A DNA stretch of 64,000 bases from Adiantum capillus-veneris (GCA_014529385.2 CM043954.1:99693747-99757746), one strand, 5' to 3'. Positions 36,301-48,442 are shown, counted from the first letter of the stretch. Program-made: numbers and translations. The notes: generated from the sequence alone by a model not told the origin.

Positions 36301-39300
36301 ATGAATTTAAGATCAGGAAGATACATTGTTAGAGACCAGAAGGTGGCAGGTGACCAAGGTAGCTTAGTGTCCACCGAAGAGAGTGTAACTCAGGCAAGGC
36401 TCGATCCGCTAGCACCGATTATTGAGGAAGGTAGTGAGACTGACACTTCGTCAGACAAATATTTCTTCATGATGGGTAGTCAATAGCCAGGAGGTTTCAC
36501 CTATGATGGACCTATGCGAGGAGGAAGCACCTCCCAAAAACCTTTGAATGATTCCAAGCTCACGGTGATCTTCTTAGAGGGAACAAACTCGAGAGGAGCC
36601 CTAGTCTATTCTAGCTATCGAGGCCGCAAGGGCATTTGTATCAAAGAGAGGCCAGCTCAAAGATTGGAGATAATCCGAGTGTATGATGATGGAGATAGAT
36701 TCCGAGAAGAAAAGAGGAACCACTATGTAATAGTTAGCAACCTTGAAGATTACAACAGATATGGAGATAACGTTGTGAAAGGGAAAATGGTTTCAGAAGC
36801 TCAAGAACCGCCACCAAAAATTGATCGGCCCGGAGCTATTTTTATGTATGATAAGAAAACAACCAGGGTTCCAACTTATAACGAGAACGTGGGAATCTAC
36901 AAGCATGAGAGTGAGGGTATAGTCTCTTACTTTTGCAACAAAGAACCATACATAAACGAATTAAGCAAAGACAAGGTTCTTTACTTATTCTCTTAAGAAA
37001 TTGCTACGGGGAAGGGCATAGTTTTTGTTGATAGATACGGGCGAGAATACCAACGTATTCTCCCAGAGGAAGTAGAGAGGGCAACAGGTTCCAGGAGCAT
37101 CAGCATATGCCCCTGAGGAAGTGCCAAGAGCCTCCCACACCCCAAGCAAGTCAACGAATCCTTTTTCAGATGAGTATGACACAACCTCACATTCCACCCG
37201 ACCGTAAGCATTCAACAACCAAGACCAACCAGCAAACCAACCATCATTGCAGGCATGGCTTCGACAGAGTGCAACAATGGAACCAGACCAAAACCGAGAT
37301 GGTTATCAAGACGCACGAGGACTCAGGGATTTGCAAGAACCACCACTCTATTCAAGGAATCAGGCAGAGAGTAAGCCAAAGACTCAAGGGTCAACAGAGC
37401 CTGGAGGACCACCCTTAGAACGAGTTCAAAGAGAAGAACCACCTCCAGCGAGAACCGTTAGAAATTATGGCTTAGGAGCACCATTGGGAGAGAAACCAGC
37501 CTATTACAGAAGGCTTGAGGAGGTATATCGACTAGGACGGGGGGATCCAATGATGAGGTTTGTAGACCATCGAAGAATTAGACCTTCTCAAGTGCAAACA
37601 TGGGTAAACAAGAAATACAAAGGAAGCAGAGACCCAAGAGATCATGTAGCAGCCTTTGTGCGTGTAATTAGAGCCGAAGGGGTGTTAGAGTTTCCTACCC
37701 AATTTGCAAGGTTTGGACTAACCCTAGAGGATGATGCTGCCACTTGGTTTGACTTTGTAGAGCGTAGAGACTTTGAGTCTATGGAGGAAGTGTTTGACGA
37801 GTTTATCGAGGAATTCTCACAAAGGGGAATAGCTCATAATACCTTCTCACAGATCCATAAATTCAAACAGAAAGATGGAGAATCTGTACGAAAGGCAGCC
37901 TTAAGACTAAAAAGATATGTTAAGTTCTGTCCTGTTGAAGAACTGCCAACTCAGTCCAGACTTATGCTGATATTCATCCAAGGACTAAGGAATGCAGATC
38001 TCTAGAAAGACTTCCATATGAAGAGGAGCACGACGTTGAATGAGTTGACCGAGGAGGCTCTTTACCTTGTGGACAATTGTGCAGTTTACAAAGAAGGGGA
38101 GTTCAAGGACCTTGATGACGATTGGTCTTCACAGCAAAGTGGAAGCAAGTCTTCTAAGACAGCACCGAAAGGAGAAGCAGCTGTAAACCAGGAGCAGATC
38201 GTAGATGAAGTGCTAAAAAAGATCAACTTGTACGCCAAACCCCAGGCTAAACAGCCCAAGTGGTGTGCTATTGAACAAAAATGGACAGACCATGGGACCG
38301 AGGAATGTTATTATAACAAGGGATATGTGAGAGAAAGACCTTACGCTCCCCAAGCTCCAGTAGCTTTCCCTCAAGTTCCACCGATGCCTAGATATCAAGC
38401 AGGCAACTTACCAGGACCTGTAGGTGTAGAAAGACCACAACCGGTGTTGGGGCAACAACCACCCCTACCAAGATTACGACCAGTTGGTATAAGATACGCA
38501 CCAATAGTAACTGAATCATAGGATAAGGCTTTGGTACCTATGCATGCATATTATGAAGATCCAAATGGATATGCGGCAAACCCTGTCGATTATCCACCAG
38601 AAGAACCCTCGACCCCAGAACCATGGAGCATGATAGGAAACACAGGACCACCAACTGCTACACAGGCAGCAAGAGAAGGAAGATATAGCTGAGATGAACG
38701 AACATTGTTGTTCATAGCCAATGGAGGCATGGGCGGACAGAGACATGCTTACCAACAAAGAGGAGCTGAAGGAGCACCTCAACAACCCAAGGGATCCTAT
38801 TACAAGTGTGGTGGAGACCATTGGCTGAGAGATTTTCCTCATGATGAAATCATTAGAGTCAATGCGTATTGCCCAGAATGTGGAATTACTCATTTGATTC
38901 CCAATTTCCCTAAAAACCCAAGCAAAGGAGCAAAAACCACCTTGAACATGTTAGAAACAGTACCGTCCAGTGGAGGATCGAAAAATGAAACAATCATACC
39001 TATTCAGGCGGTAACACGAGCCCAAGCTCAAAGAAGGACGAATGAACCCATAGTTGAAGAACCAAAAACCGATGCCCAAAGTTTAGAAACGAAGAATCAG
39101 AGAAGCACTTGGAAAGCTAGAAAGGCGCGTATGAAAGCCAGGAAAGAACGAGATCAAACAGCCCTATCCGAGGAGTTGAAACATACAAAGGACAGATTGG
39201 AGCGGTTAGAGGATCTAGCTAGCTTAAGCTCACACACCACAGAAACCATAACACCCAAGGAAATAGCAGAGCCCAAAAGTGCAGGATCAAGAGGATCTGT

Positions 39301-39608
39301 ACTGGCAGACAAGGTAAATGAGCAGTTGGATGCGCTTCTAAAAGCTTATGAAGCTCGACTTAAAAAGAACCAAACACAGGAGCAAAGGTGGATGACTTAT
39401 CCATATGCAGAAATAGAAAAAACAGAGATTGGATATGTGTAAAAAGATGATCGAGATGGCTCAATCATTGATGGAAGACCGCCGGGTAAACTTGCAAATT
39501 GGCATGAGGCACCAGCTCCAACCCCTATCCAACCAACTTTAGAAAAACATGTGGAAACAAAGGAAAGACTCACTAACAGGGATTTTAATTACGCGATGAT
39601 GCATTTTG
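36301..39608 (+). pseudogene. Gy-B gag and start of protease region
   Basis: ATG at 36301 (MNLRSGRYIV). First part in one frame to about 37095, one frameshift, then a single frame to 39608. Stops: TAG 36484, TAA 36994, TAA near 37204, TAG 38003, TAG 38519, TGA near 38690, TAA 39440. Retrotrans_gag core near 37560-37980 (WVNKKYKGSRDPRDHVAAF, ATWFDFVERRDF, FSQIHKFKQKDGESVRKAAL). Pro/Gln-rich stretch near 38330-38510. Two zinc-knuckle-like motifs near 38795 and 38870 (YYKCGGDHWLRDF, CPECGITHLIPNF), both with Phe where the last Cys is expected. Coding stops at an insertion after GCATTTTG and resumes in frame at 50236. Confidence 0.85.
39605..39608 (+). repeat. island border, TTTG left copy
   Basis: TTTG occurs at both borders (also 50232-50235). 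Removing 39609-50235 restores an open Gy-B frame. The duplicated target is at most 4 bp. Confidence 0.7.
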
Positions 39609-39783
39609 TTAAATGTTAATTATTGTTGTTATTATCACTATTTTTTTCATGTTAATAACATATCTAATGTCATGACTTATGAAAACCGGTAGAAAACGTA
39701 GAACCGGCAGGACAACCAACAATCCCGACAGGCCCGACGGGTTTATGATGAAACCCGGCGGGCAAGGCGGGACAAGCAAGAAT

Positions 39784-39796
39784 CCCGCCGGACCCG
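39784..39796 (+). repeat. subterminal motif, left
   Basis: CCCGCCGGACCCG. Its inverted partner at 50114-50126 differs at one of 13 bases. Further CCCGGCGGG-like words at 39720-39770. Confidence 0.65.
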
Positions 39797-39825
39797 TCAT
39801 GTACCCCCTCCATATTTGGCGGCTC

Positions 39826-39832
39826 TATATAA
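39826..39832 (+). promoter_or_regulatory. TATA box of the hAT gene
   Basis: CTATATAACC, 218 bases from the island border, followed by a CT-rich leader. Confidence 0.6.
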
Positions 39833-39910
39833 CCCTGTAGTAGACATCACATCACATCACCTCTTCCTCTAAATTTGGTCATCCTTTAAAATTTAGAAGA
39901 AAAACTAAAG

Positions 39911-40846
39911 GTAAAAAAATGAATAGTCTTTAAACAAAATTAAAACTTAATGTAACTCTGATCATGGATCATTAGTTCTTTTTTGGACTGAACTGATTCT
40001 TGAAAGGAGGTAGAAAGGTGAATCTTTGGGTCGGTATCTCTACATTTGGGATGGACTAATCTCATGTTTGGTTCACTGTTATATTTGCTAAATTGATTGC
40101 TATATTGATTAGAACTTCTATCATGGGTCATTAGTTCTTTTTTGGATTGAACTGATTCTTGAAAAGAGATAGAACGGTGAATCTTTGGGTCGATATCTCT
40201 ACTTTTGGGATGGACTGATCACATGTTTGATTCACCATTGTATTTGCTTGCTATTCCAATTAGAGCTCCAATCATGGGTCATTAGTTCTTTTTTGGACTG
40301 GATTGATTCATGAAAGGAGGTAGAAAGGTGAATCTTTGGGTCGATATCTCTACTTTTGGGATGGACTGATCACATGTTTGATTCACCGCTGTATTTGCTT
40401 GCTATTCCGATTAGAGCTCCAATCATAGGTCATTAGTTCTTTTTTGGACTTGACTGATTCATGAAAGGAGGTAGGAAGGTGAATCTTTGTTTCGATATCT
40501 CTACTTTTGGGATGGACTGATCACATGTTTGATTCACCGCTGTATTTGCTTGCTATTTGGATTAGAGCTCCAATCATGGGTCATTAGTTCTTTTTTGGAC
40601 TGGACTGATTCATGAAAGGGGTAGGAAGGTGAATCTTTGGGTCGATATCTCTACTTTTGGGATGGACTGATCACATATTTGATTCACCATTGTATTTGCT
40701 TGCTCATGTTTGAGTAGATTGAGGTTTATTCCCTTCAGGCTTCACTACTACGCTTGTGTGTGATATTGATTATAACACTAATGTTTGGTTTGAATAATAC
40801 TTGAAAGAAGAGATAGCATACTGAGCTATGTTTATTGGTATTGCAG
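39911..40846 (+). other. predicted 5'-UTR intron of the hAT gene
   Basis: Donor CTAAAG/GTAAAA and acceptor GGTATTGCAG/GAATCC, 14 bases before the ATG. Almost filled by the tandem array at 39955-40705. Prediction from splice-site look only. Confidence 0.5.
39955..40705 (+). repeat. tandem array, about 150-bp period, five units
   Basis: Units share TCATTAGTTCTTTTTTGGA, GGTGAATCTTTG and ATCTCTACTTTTGGGATGGA. Unit starts near 39968, 40129, 40279, 40432 and 40582. Confidence 0.9.
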
Positions 40847-40859
40847 GAATCCAATAAGT

Positions 40860-43152
40860 ATGTCTTCCACCGGGAATGTGAGCGGTGATGTTGGTGTCTC
40901 AAGCCTGGCTTCCTTGAGGAGACCTCCTACCTCGATGCCAGGTCCTGCTTCCTAGGGCACCACTTCGCAGGGCGAGCGAAAGGCAGGTGGAAAAAGTCCA
41001 GGACCCGAGTGGAGTTTTGCCACAAATTTAAATAAGTATCAAGATTGGAAATGTAACTTTTGTGGCGAAGAGAAATCTCGAGGAGCACCAAGAATAAGGG
41101 ATCATTTGCTAGGTGACAATACCAGAATCCAAGGAGGAAAGTGCAAGGGCTTAGGTGCAGAAGAAGAAGCTATGCGCTTAAAAGCTTTAATTGGTAAGCT
41201 AATTTCCACGAGCAAAAGATCAAAACTCTCTACTTTCGACCATGACACCCCGGTATCGATAAGATCAAACCAGTATGAGGGATCATTGGGTGTAACGCCC
41301 ACCAATGAAAGCACTCAAAGCAGGGAACCAACTTCTCATATCAATGGAACTACACCTCCAAACCATGGATCTCTTGACTTTTAGGTAGGATCGTCAAAAA
41401 TTAGACAGTTTAGCTTACAGACGAGCTTCAAAACGCTTGCCTTAGAAGAAGCACAACTTGCTCTAGCTAGAGCCGTCTATTTCACTGGGGGATCATTGGC
41501 CATTGTCACCCGTGATGCATGGAAGTCAGCTTGGAAACGCATTGGGGAGTATGGTGCTTGATTTACCCCTCCAACATATCACCATATGAGAAACCAACTG
41601 TTGGATAAATGTTACACAAGCACACAACACGATATTCAAAGGGTAATATTAAATGCAGCAGAACAATCTGGATACACCATAGTTAGTGATGGTTGGTCCA
41701 ACATTCAAAGGTGGCCATTGATCAACATCATGCTTGTATGTCCTCGTGGTCAATTTTTTATCAAAGCTATGGATAGCTCTGGTCAAATAAAGTCTGGCAG
41801 TTTTATAGCTGACATCATTGGCGACGCAGTTGAGGAACTTGGAAAAGAAAATGTTGTCCAAGTAATCATGGACAATGCCAAAAATTGCAGGGCTACAGGT
41901 AGGATACTTGAATGTCACTTCTCTCACCTATATACTGCTGGCTGCAGTACACACAGCTTGAACTTGGTATTGCAAGATTGGTATAAGAGGGAGGACACAG
42001 AGTGGTTCAAATGATAGTAGACAATGCTCGCTTAATAGTCAAGTTTGTTTTGAAGCATCAGGGGGTTCTTGACATGTATCGTCAAAGGATGTCTACTATG
42101 TTAAAACTGCCGTGCGAAACTAGATTTTGCACCAACTACTATACGGTAGAATCACTAATAAAAAATAAGAATGCTGTGATGGAGACATTTGTTTGTGCCA
42201 CTTTTTCAGAATGGGAGGCCGATCAAAGGGAGAAGATAAAAAGCAAAATAGGGGTGATAAGAGATCTACTAGCTGATCGCCACTTCTGGAGGATGTGGTG
42301 GATGTGCACAATGTCATGATGCCAATTATGCTCGCATTACGCCAACTAAATTCTGCGTTGCCTAACATAGGTAAGGTGTGGATGGCTTGGTGGACTGTTC
42401 AAGAAAGCCTTGCAAATCCAGAGGAGCCCCAGGAGCCAATTGTGAAGCCTTGGAAGACACCATTCACTCAAAAGTGGAGAGAAATTTTGAGAAAGTATGT
42501 GCATGGTCGATGGGTTGGAGCACATAGTCCACTACACAGCGTAGCTTTCTTATTGGATCCAGAGTATTGGGCAATGGAAATAGAGAAACTTGATGAGGAG
42601 GTGCTGGAAGACTTTTATGATGTGATAGACAGGTTTTATGATGATCCTGATGAGCATTCATCACCTGTTACTGATCTTACGAAGTTTAAACTCAAAGAGG
42701 GTAAGTTTGGTACAGAATTTGTGCAGAAACTTGCCATAGAGCAACCAGCGTGGAAGTGGTGGATGACGAATGGTGGTAGTGCACCCACCCTTAAACGCCT
42801 AGCTGTTAGAATCCTAGCCCAATGTGCATCCAATTCAAGTTCTGAGAGAAACTGGAGTACATATAAATATGTACATTCCACCATCAGAAACCGCCTTCTA
42901 AATTCAAGAGCTGAAAAATTGGTGTATATGTACTGCAACCATCGGCTATTGGCAAGAGTGCAAGTTGAGAACTACAAAGAGGAGATGCCGCGCTAGACTT
43001 ATGATGTAACCAATGATGAGGTGGACGAAGATAGTGAGATGCAAGGGGAATCTCATGAAGTAGAAACTACATGTACTTTAGAAGAGATTGAAGAGAATTT
43101 GGAAATTGAACCAACTTTGACCCGTCGCAACAAGCGACGGTGGTTTAATTAA
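40860..43152 (+). pseudogene. hAT superfamily transposase
   Basis: Cut-and-paste transposase. ATG at 40860. BED-type zinc finger near 41055-41150 (WKCNFCGEE..RIRDHLLGD, then GGKCKG). DUF659-like catalytic region near 41590-41980 (VSDGWSNIQRWPLINIML, KAMDSSGQIKSG, QVIMDNAKNCRATG, GCSTHSLNLVL). C-terminal hAT dimerisation region near 42800-42950 (SSSERNWSTYKYVHSTIRNRL). Ends RRNKRRWFN at 43152. Broken by in-frame TAG 40953, TAG 41382, TGA 41559 and TAG 42994, and by two frame changes (near 42005 and 42290). Not functional. Confidence 0.9.
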
Positions 43153-43440
43153 TAGATTATCGAATCCATTGAGTGACTTTTGTTTAAGTTCAAAAACTGT
43201 TTATCTTATAAGATTTTTTTATATATTTAGTTTAAGGTTTAGACATTTGCTTAATAATAAACGAAGCCCTTAAAAACCTTTACAAGGCCACAAATCACTA
43301 TTAAAGCTTCATAATATACAAAGCCCTAACAAATCTTTGCATTATCACATATCATAATTGAAGCTGAAGTGAGGACAATTCACAATTCACTAATAAATTC
43401 TCGCAAGACAACGAGTAAATGTTTTCAAATGTTACAAAAA
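43153..43440. other. convergent 3' ends of hAT and RING ORFs
   Basis: AT-rich spacer, no gene. Confidence 0.6.
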
Positions 43441-44397
43441 CTATCCAAGTGATAGTGATTTATTTGTGAGAATATCTTCATTCTCATGTTCACGCTGACC
43501 TTTAAGCTTATTATAGTCTTCAGACATTTTGAACATTGCATATAGCTTTTTGGATATCTCATACTCACATATAGCACAATGAAAGTTATTCATCATGCTT
43601 TGCATCAAGCATGATATATGGTACATATGTCCGCATGGCAAGCTGAAGTGACCTCACCACTCATGAAAGAATGATCTACATATGGGGCAAGGACCACCGT
43701 GCTCACTAGAAGCTGGAGGTTCCTCAATAGATGTTGGGTACTCAATCAAGGTGGTAGCATTTTGTTTTTTTATAGTCGCCTCTAACTCTTTTACGTGGCG
43801 AGATAGCCCCTTCACCTCCCTTTGCAAGTCTCTATTTAGGGTTGCTTCTGCATGAGAGCCTTGTGTAGCTTGTGGTGCTTCCCTCAATTGAGTTTGAAGC
43901 TCATCCTTAACTTGGTGCACTTCCATTGATACACCATCTAGTGCCAATGACATCTCTTGCCGTGTGACGGTGATTGCACTACTGCGAATGTCCTCAACCG
44001 TCATGTGAGGTGTCCTTGAGCTGAAGTCCACTGCTTCACCCAAGACATAATGCATGTATAACATCTTGGCAAACCACAATGGACAATCCATATGATGCAT
44101 AGGATGACCCATAACATCGAGATATATGTTCTCTCCATTGTCTTGTATGTATGCATTATTGCATTGTGATAGCTTGAGTCCTCCTTTCTTGATGTTGTCA
44201 TTTGCAACGCCTGGCCATATGGATTTGACCATTTCTCGGTCAATCCTAGTGTTCACGTCTTTCCATTGTGTACCCACTGGGTTGGCCCATTGGGAGCAAT
44301 GAGCTGCAATTCGATCGGTGTCGTTCACTCCACCGTCTTGACACATGGATCTGAGATGCTCAAAAGCACGCTTAGCCCTTTGATTATCATTAGCCAT
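43441..44397 (-). pseudogene. RING-type zinc finger protein of unknown role
   Basis: ATG at 44397 (MANDNQRAKRAFEHLR), just after a possible acceptor TTTAATCAG. The N-terminal 130 residues are unfamiliar (IAAHCSQWANPVGTQWKDV, DREMVKSIWPGVANDN). Then a coiled-coil-like stretch (LQREVKGLSRHVKELEATIKK). The C-terminus has C-P-I-C, then C-G-H-M-Y-H-I-S-C, then C-A-I-C, which fits the C2..C-H..H-C..C2 spacing of a RING-H2-like finger (E3 ubiquitin ligase or structural). An in-frame TGA at 43654 splits the finger. It lies between hAT and kinase in the island and may be passenger or cargo. Confidence 0.65.
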
Positions 44398-44439
44398 ATC
44401 CTGATTAAACACTATACTTCAGTTACGGCATACAAACTT

Positions 44440-44600
44440 AATGATAATCAATTGCTATAAGAGTAACCACCATTTTACGACAATCAATTGCTATAATTTT
44501 AACCAACATTTTACGACAATCAATTGATATTAGAATAACCACCATCTTACGACAATCAATTGATATAAGAGTAACCACCATTTTTTAAATCAATGAATGA
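44440..44600 (+). repeat. minisatellite, about 44-bp period, four units
   Basis: Units share GACAATCAATTG and AACCACCAT. Located just upstream of the RING ORF. Confidence 0.85.
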
Positions 44601-44803
44601 CAATCAGTGATTCCACGTGGCTTATTGCTTGAAACTTAAGAGAAAATACAAAACTCATAGAAATTTTTTTGTCTATTGAGATATAACAAAGTGTTTTTAT
44701 TACTCATACATCATCCATGGCGCATAAAACCCAATTTTTAAAAGTGCTTTTATAAGTCAAAAGTCTCAGAAAACCCTGCTTCATAAAGTACATCATATAT
44801 CCA

Positions 44804-44844
44804 TCAAAAAAAGGCTACACTCATTTCAGAGGGAGGGCGTAAGC
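44804..44844 (-). pseudogene. detached C-terminal end of the island kinase
   Basis: Continues the kinase frame across the LTR-element insertion and ends at TGA (44804-44806). Codes about 11 residues beginning RPPSEM. Confidence 0.6.
44840..44844 (+). repeat. target-site duplication, left copy (small LTR element)
   Basis: TAAGC, identical to 46995-46999. Confidence 0.9.
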
Positions 44845-45093
44845 TGTTGAGATAGGCATGTCCTTCTTCAACGACTATGGGAAACATGTGCAACCCCTCT
44901 AAGCTTGACAACCATGTGTAACAAATACCTTGAATCCAATGTATGTGATGACACCTAGAAAGCTATGTGTCAGAAGGCTACATCCCTCACTATGCCTATA
45001 TATGAGGCACTTTGTACATGAATTTCTTATCAAGTATTTCTGCATCCTTTTTATCATGAATGGCTCTCTTGTTTATCCACCCTAGACCTTACA
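44845..45093 (+). repeat. 5' LTR of the non-autonomous element
   Basis: TGTTGAGATAGG to GACCTTACA; CCTATATATGAGG (near 44995) is a likely TATA box. Confidence 0.93.
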
Positions 45094-45095
45094 AC

Positions 45096-45107
45096 TGGTA
45101 TCAGAGC
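45096..45107 (+). other. primer-binding site of the non-autonomous element
   Basis: TGGTATCAGAGC, initiator-Met type, two bases after the LTR. Confidence 0.93.
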
Positions 45108-46745
45108 ATGTTAGGTTCTAGGCTAGATTAGGCATAATCTCCCTACTAGATCCATTAGCTTCTCTTTCTTGGCTAATTGATCGATTCAATTTCTTTGCAT
45201 TAGCATTTAGATTTTGCATAATTATCTTTTTAATCTCTTAGGGTTAATTTAGCCTTCAAGTGGCAGTAGAGTAGACTTTTGTGTGGAGTGCAACATTTTC
45301 CTTTGAGGTTTTCTGTGCTAAGGAGCCTGAAATTTTTCTTTGGAAGATATGATGTGGCAATGGTAGAGTGCTTTGCATTGAGGGCATTAATTGAGAAGAA
45401 CCGAGTGGGAAAACTTGTCATCAAATGAAAGCCCACTTTATTTTGCTCCACATAAAGCCATTCGGATACTATATCCGATTTCTCTCGTAATCCATACATT
45501 GCCACCAACTTCCTTGCACCATCTGTGCTTGAAACCTTACTCAAGCCACCCATATTCTCGCCAAACGTCTCTCAGCACAATCGGCTAGAGCCATCATAAT
45601 CACCCTTTGCTTCGCCAAACCTCTCACCCCCTCTGTGTGCCCAAGCTACCTGCCTCAATTAAGCCCTCAAAACTGCCCGAAGGCTTCTACTGCCGCTTGT
45701 GACCCCATCCCTGGTTGTCATTCTCAACCAATCAACGTGCTGAGCCAGCCTTCATCACACAAACACAGAGGAGCTGAATCTCAGCTGCATCATCATTTGA
45801 AACAACCAGCCCTACCTCCGTTGCCGCACGTCACCATATCAGCGCCTACTGCAATCACCATCAACTGTTGCTTGCTCGCAAATTGCCTTGCAATACCCAC
45901 ACTGTGCAGAAGCTCGTCATCACCTTCATTGTCGACAGCCACTCGCTGCATCGCCACGCCTCCAACTCACCCGACCTCTTGACCCATGCCACACAAAGCG
46001 ATGAAGCACCCTTACCTTGCTTCTTCCGGCTTTTCTGCGCCGACCTGCAAAGCTGCCCACGTAGCCTCATTTTTTTTTTGGGATAAATTGTCATTGATTT
46101 TTTTTTTTAAAGAGTGCATTCCCACACAACAAGGATTGTTCCTAAGCTTTTACACACTGTGGCGAAGCTCAAGGCACACAATCGAGCTTCAAAGCTTTTC
46201 GAAGCCTTTTGATTTCGCACATCATCACAAAGTTTTCAAACCTCAAGGCGTTTGTTTGCGATTATGGATGGTAGTAGTAGACACCTAAAAGCAGAAGATT
46301 CTGAAGACTCATTGACATCGGCAGCGAGGACAAGATCACACGACCAAACATATAGGCAAAATGAAACTATTTGTCAACAAAGGTCACTACTACCACAAGA
46401 TGATATGGCCACTTGGTTTTCAACCCCATGAAGAAACCGGCGAAAACGACATCAACCAAGCGCATAGGGCGTATGCACAACGACTTGTTAATAAAGTCAT
46501 CAATTTCTAGAACATTGTAAAGGGGACTAGACACTGAAAATTAGAGATATGGTTATCCTTTGCCTTTCATGTTTACGGGGAGGAATCATTAAGTCTATGT
46601 GACACCATGTCTGTTTGAGACCATTATTTAGTCTGTGTGACTGCCATAGTCTGTGTGACTACCCCAGTCTGTGTGACCGCTTGCCTATGTGGCATTGAGT
46701 CTAGACCCAACCTTCTTCAGTATAGTCCATGCCTAAGGGGAGGAT

Positions 46746-46994
46746 TGTTGGGATAGGCATGTCCTTCTTCAACGACTATGGGAAACATGTGCAACCCCTC
46801 TAAGATTGACAACCATTTGTAACAAATACCTTGAATCCAATGTATGTGATGACACCTAGAAAGCTATGTGTCAGAAGGCTACATCCCTCACTATGCCTAT
46901 ATATGAGGCACTTTGTACATGAATTTCTTATCAAGTATTTCTGCATCCTTTTTATCATGAATGGCTCTCTTGTTTATCCACCCTAGACCTTACA
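46746..46994 (+). repeat. 3' LTR of the non-autonomous element
   Basis: TGTTGGGATAGG to GACCTTACA, 249 bp like the 5' LTR. Confidence 0.93.
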
Positions 46995-46999
46995 TAAGC
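46995..46999 (+). repeat. target-site duplication, right copy (small LTR element)
   Basis: TAAGC. Confidence 0.9.
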
Positions 47000-48437
47000 A
47001 TCGTTCTGGCTGGGCTTCAAATCTTTCTAATTCTTCGTCCAAAAGTGCCAAGGTCTTTCTGTCTGTGGATTTCTTTCTCACCCAACCTTCCACAACAATC
47101 CTAGATATGGCTTGTACCTCCATTGAAACCTTATGTTTGAACCAATATGTGTTGTAGTAGTCAGAGAACTCTCCACAAAACTTACAAAATTGCCATATCA
47201 CCCATCCTATGGAGTACACATATGTGGCCTTCGTCCATGGGCACGGGTGATTGCCATCTAGTAAACTCAGGAGCTCGCCAAGGATGAAGCTTTTACCAGT
47301 TTTCATCGGTATTGTTGGTCTTTTGTGTCTCTAAGACAACACACAGAGCCAATCCCCAATCAATTATTCCAATACGGGGAGTGAGATCCTTAGTAAAGTC
47401 CAACATGATGTTCCATGGATAGAGATCATTGTGGATCACTCCCTCGTCATGTGCGAATCGCAATGCCTTCACCAAGGCATGGATCAACGAGGGAGCATGA
47501 TTGCACAAGATCTTGATACATGTTTTCTTGTCTTCAGAGGGCTGCTCCCATTTAAAGTCTTCAGGGATCTTTCCTTTCCCCTCTTTATGCGCTACAAGAG
47601 TCGTGAAAGAGCCATGTGGAAGGGGTACTGTCTCCATAGATCACCTAAAGTTCCCCCATTGAAGTAGGGGAATATCAGAAACCATTGCAACGCTACACAG
47701 TGGGAAATACTCCTCACAATCCCTCTATGGTTGAGATCTACCCCACTTTTTGATGCAAAGCTTTTCCGATGCTTGGCCTGTCCTTTGAACTCCTTGGCAC
47801 AATCAGTATTCGTTGCAGGAAGGAAACTGATCCCTTTGATTTGACCTTGCCACCCTGTGCCATAAGCCCCTGACCCAAGTTTCTTGATCTTCTTAATGGA
47901 CTTATTTGGAATGTCCAGAGTCATACTACATTTAGAATTGTATATACTTCTCTCCAGGTGACTGGAAGAAGTAGTAGAACCCGATGTTCCCTCAATGGCA
48001 GCCTCCTCAATAAATGGTTCTCCAACTTGGATGCTCCCCATAACTCTGGTGATAGCCATTCGCATTTTCTTGCTTAGGCCAAACTGTGTGTCTATGTGGG
48101 ATGCTTGCCTTGACCTCTCCTTTTCAGCTCTCCATCTAGTGTTCCAATGCTCTAGCTTACCCTTGTCTACTTCTTGAGGGCATTCCTCTTTCAAATCAGA
48201 GGCCACCTTGGGCAAATTGCCCACCCAACTGCTCAGTAATGAGATTATTGATTCGGTTGTTTTGTCTAGATATAACAACAACATTTTGCGAGAAATCTCA
48301 TTGTATAATGATTGCAATCTAGACTCATCTGCAACAATCTGCGCTATATCATCGGGATCTAGTGCACTGACGATCACAATCAACAATTGTCTAATTTTCT
48401 TTTTGAACTCTATCATTGAAGTAGCAAAAGGATCCAT
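46995..48437 (-). pseudogene. protein kinase gene carried in the island
   Basis: Ser/Thr/Tyr kinase-like protein of about 480 residues. ATG at 48437 (MDPFATSMIEF), after a likely acceptor TTTTGCAG. The N-terminal 170 residues look helical and are not recognised. Kinase fold: glycine loop LGSGAYG (near 47880), candidate ATP-binding Lys in CAKEF (near 47800), catalytic loop IHNDLYPWN (HND for HRD, Asp and Asn kept, near 47430), IIDWGLA (DWG for DFG, Asp kept, near 47355), and VYSIGWVIWQF (near 47200). A frameshift near 47600-47640 breaks the N-lobe to hinge region. Its last residues are cut off by the LTR element, which supplies a premature end. Family unknown; I infer capture of a host gene. 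Confidence 0.75.
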
Positions 48438-48442
48438 TTTGC

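Larger units (their letters stand above)
44845..46994 (+). mobile_element. non-autonomous LTR retrotransposon, 2150 bp
   Basis: Two 249-bp LTRs with three differences by eye, initiator-Met primer site (45096-45107), purine tract AAGGGGAGGAT before the right LTR, and TAAGC target duplication. The 1652-bp interior encodes no gag or pol. It holds a Pro/His/Ser-rich pseudo-frame, a 56-codon frame from ATG 46264 and a short AGTCTGTGTGAC minisatellite near 46630-46680. Larger than a classic TRIM and smaller than most LARDs. It must have moved with enzymes of another element. LTR identity near 98.8% implies recent insertion. Confidence 0.93.

Noticed and set aside
45635-45982. A Pro/His/Ser-rich protein in the non-autonomous LTR element
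   Set aside because: Low-complexity composition and no ATG context or domain; more likely an untranslated captured segment.
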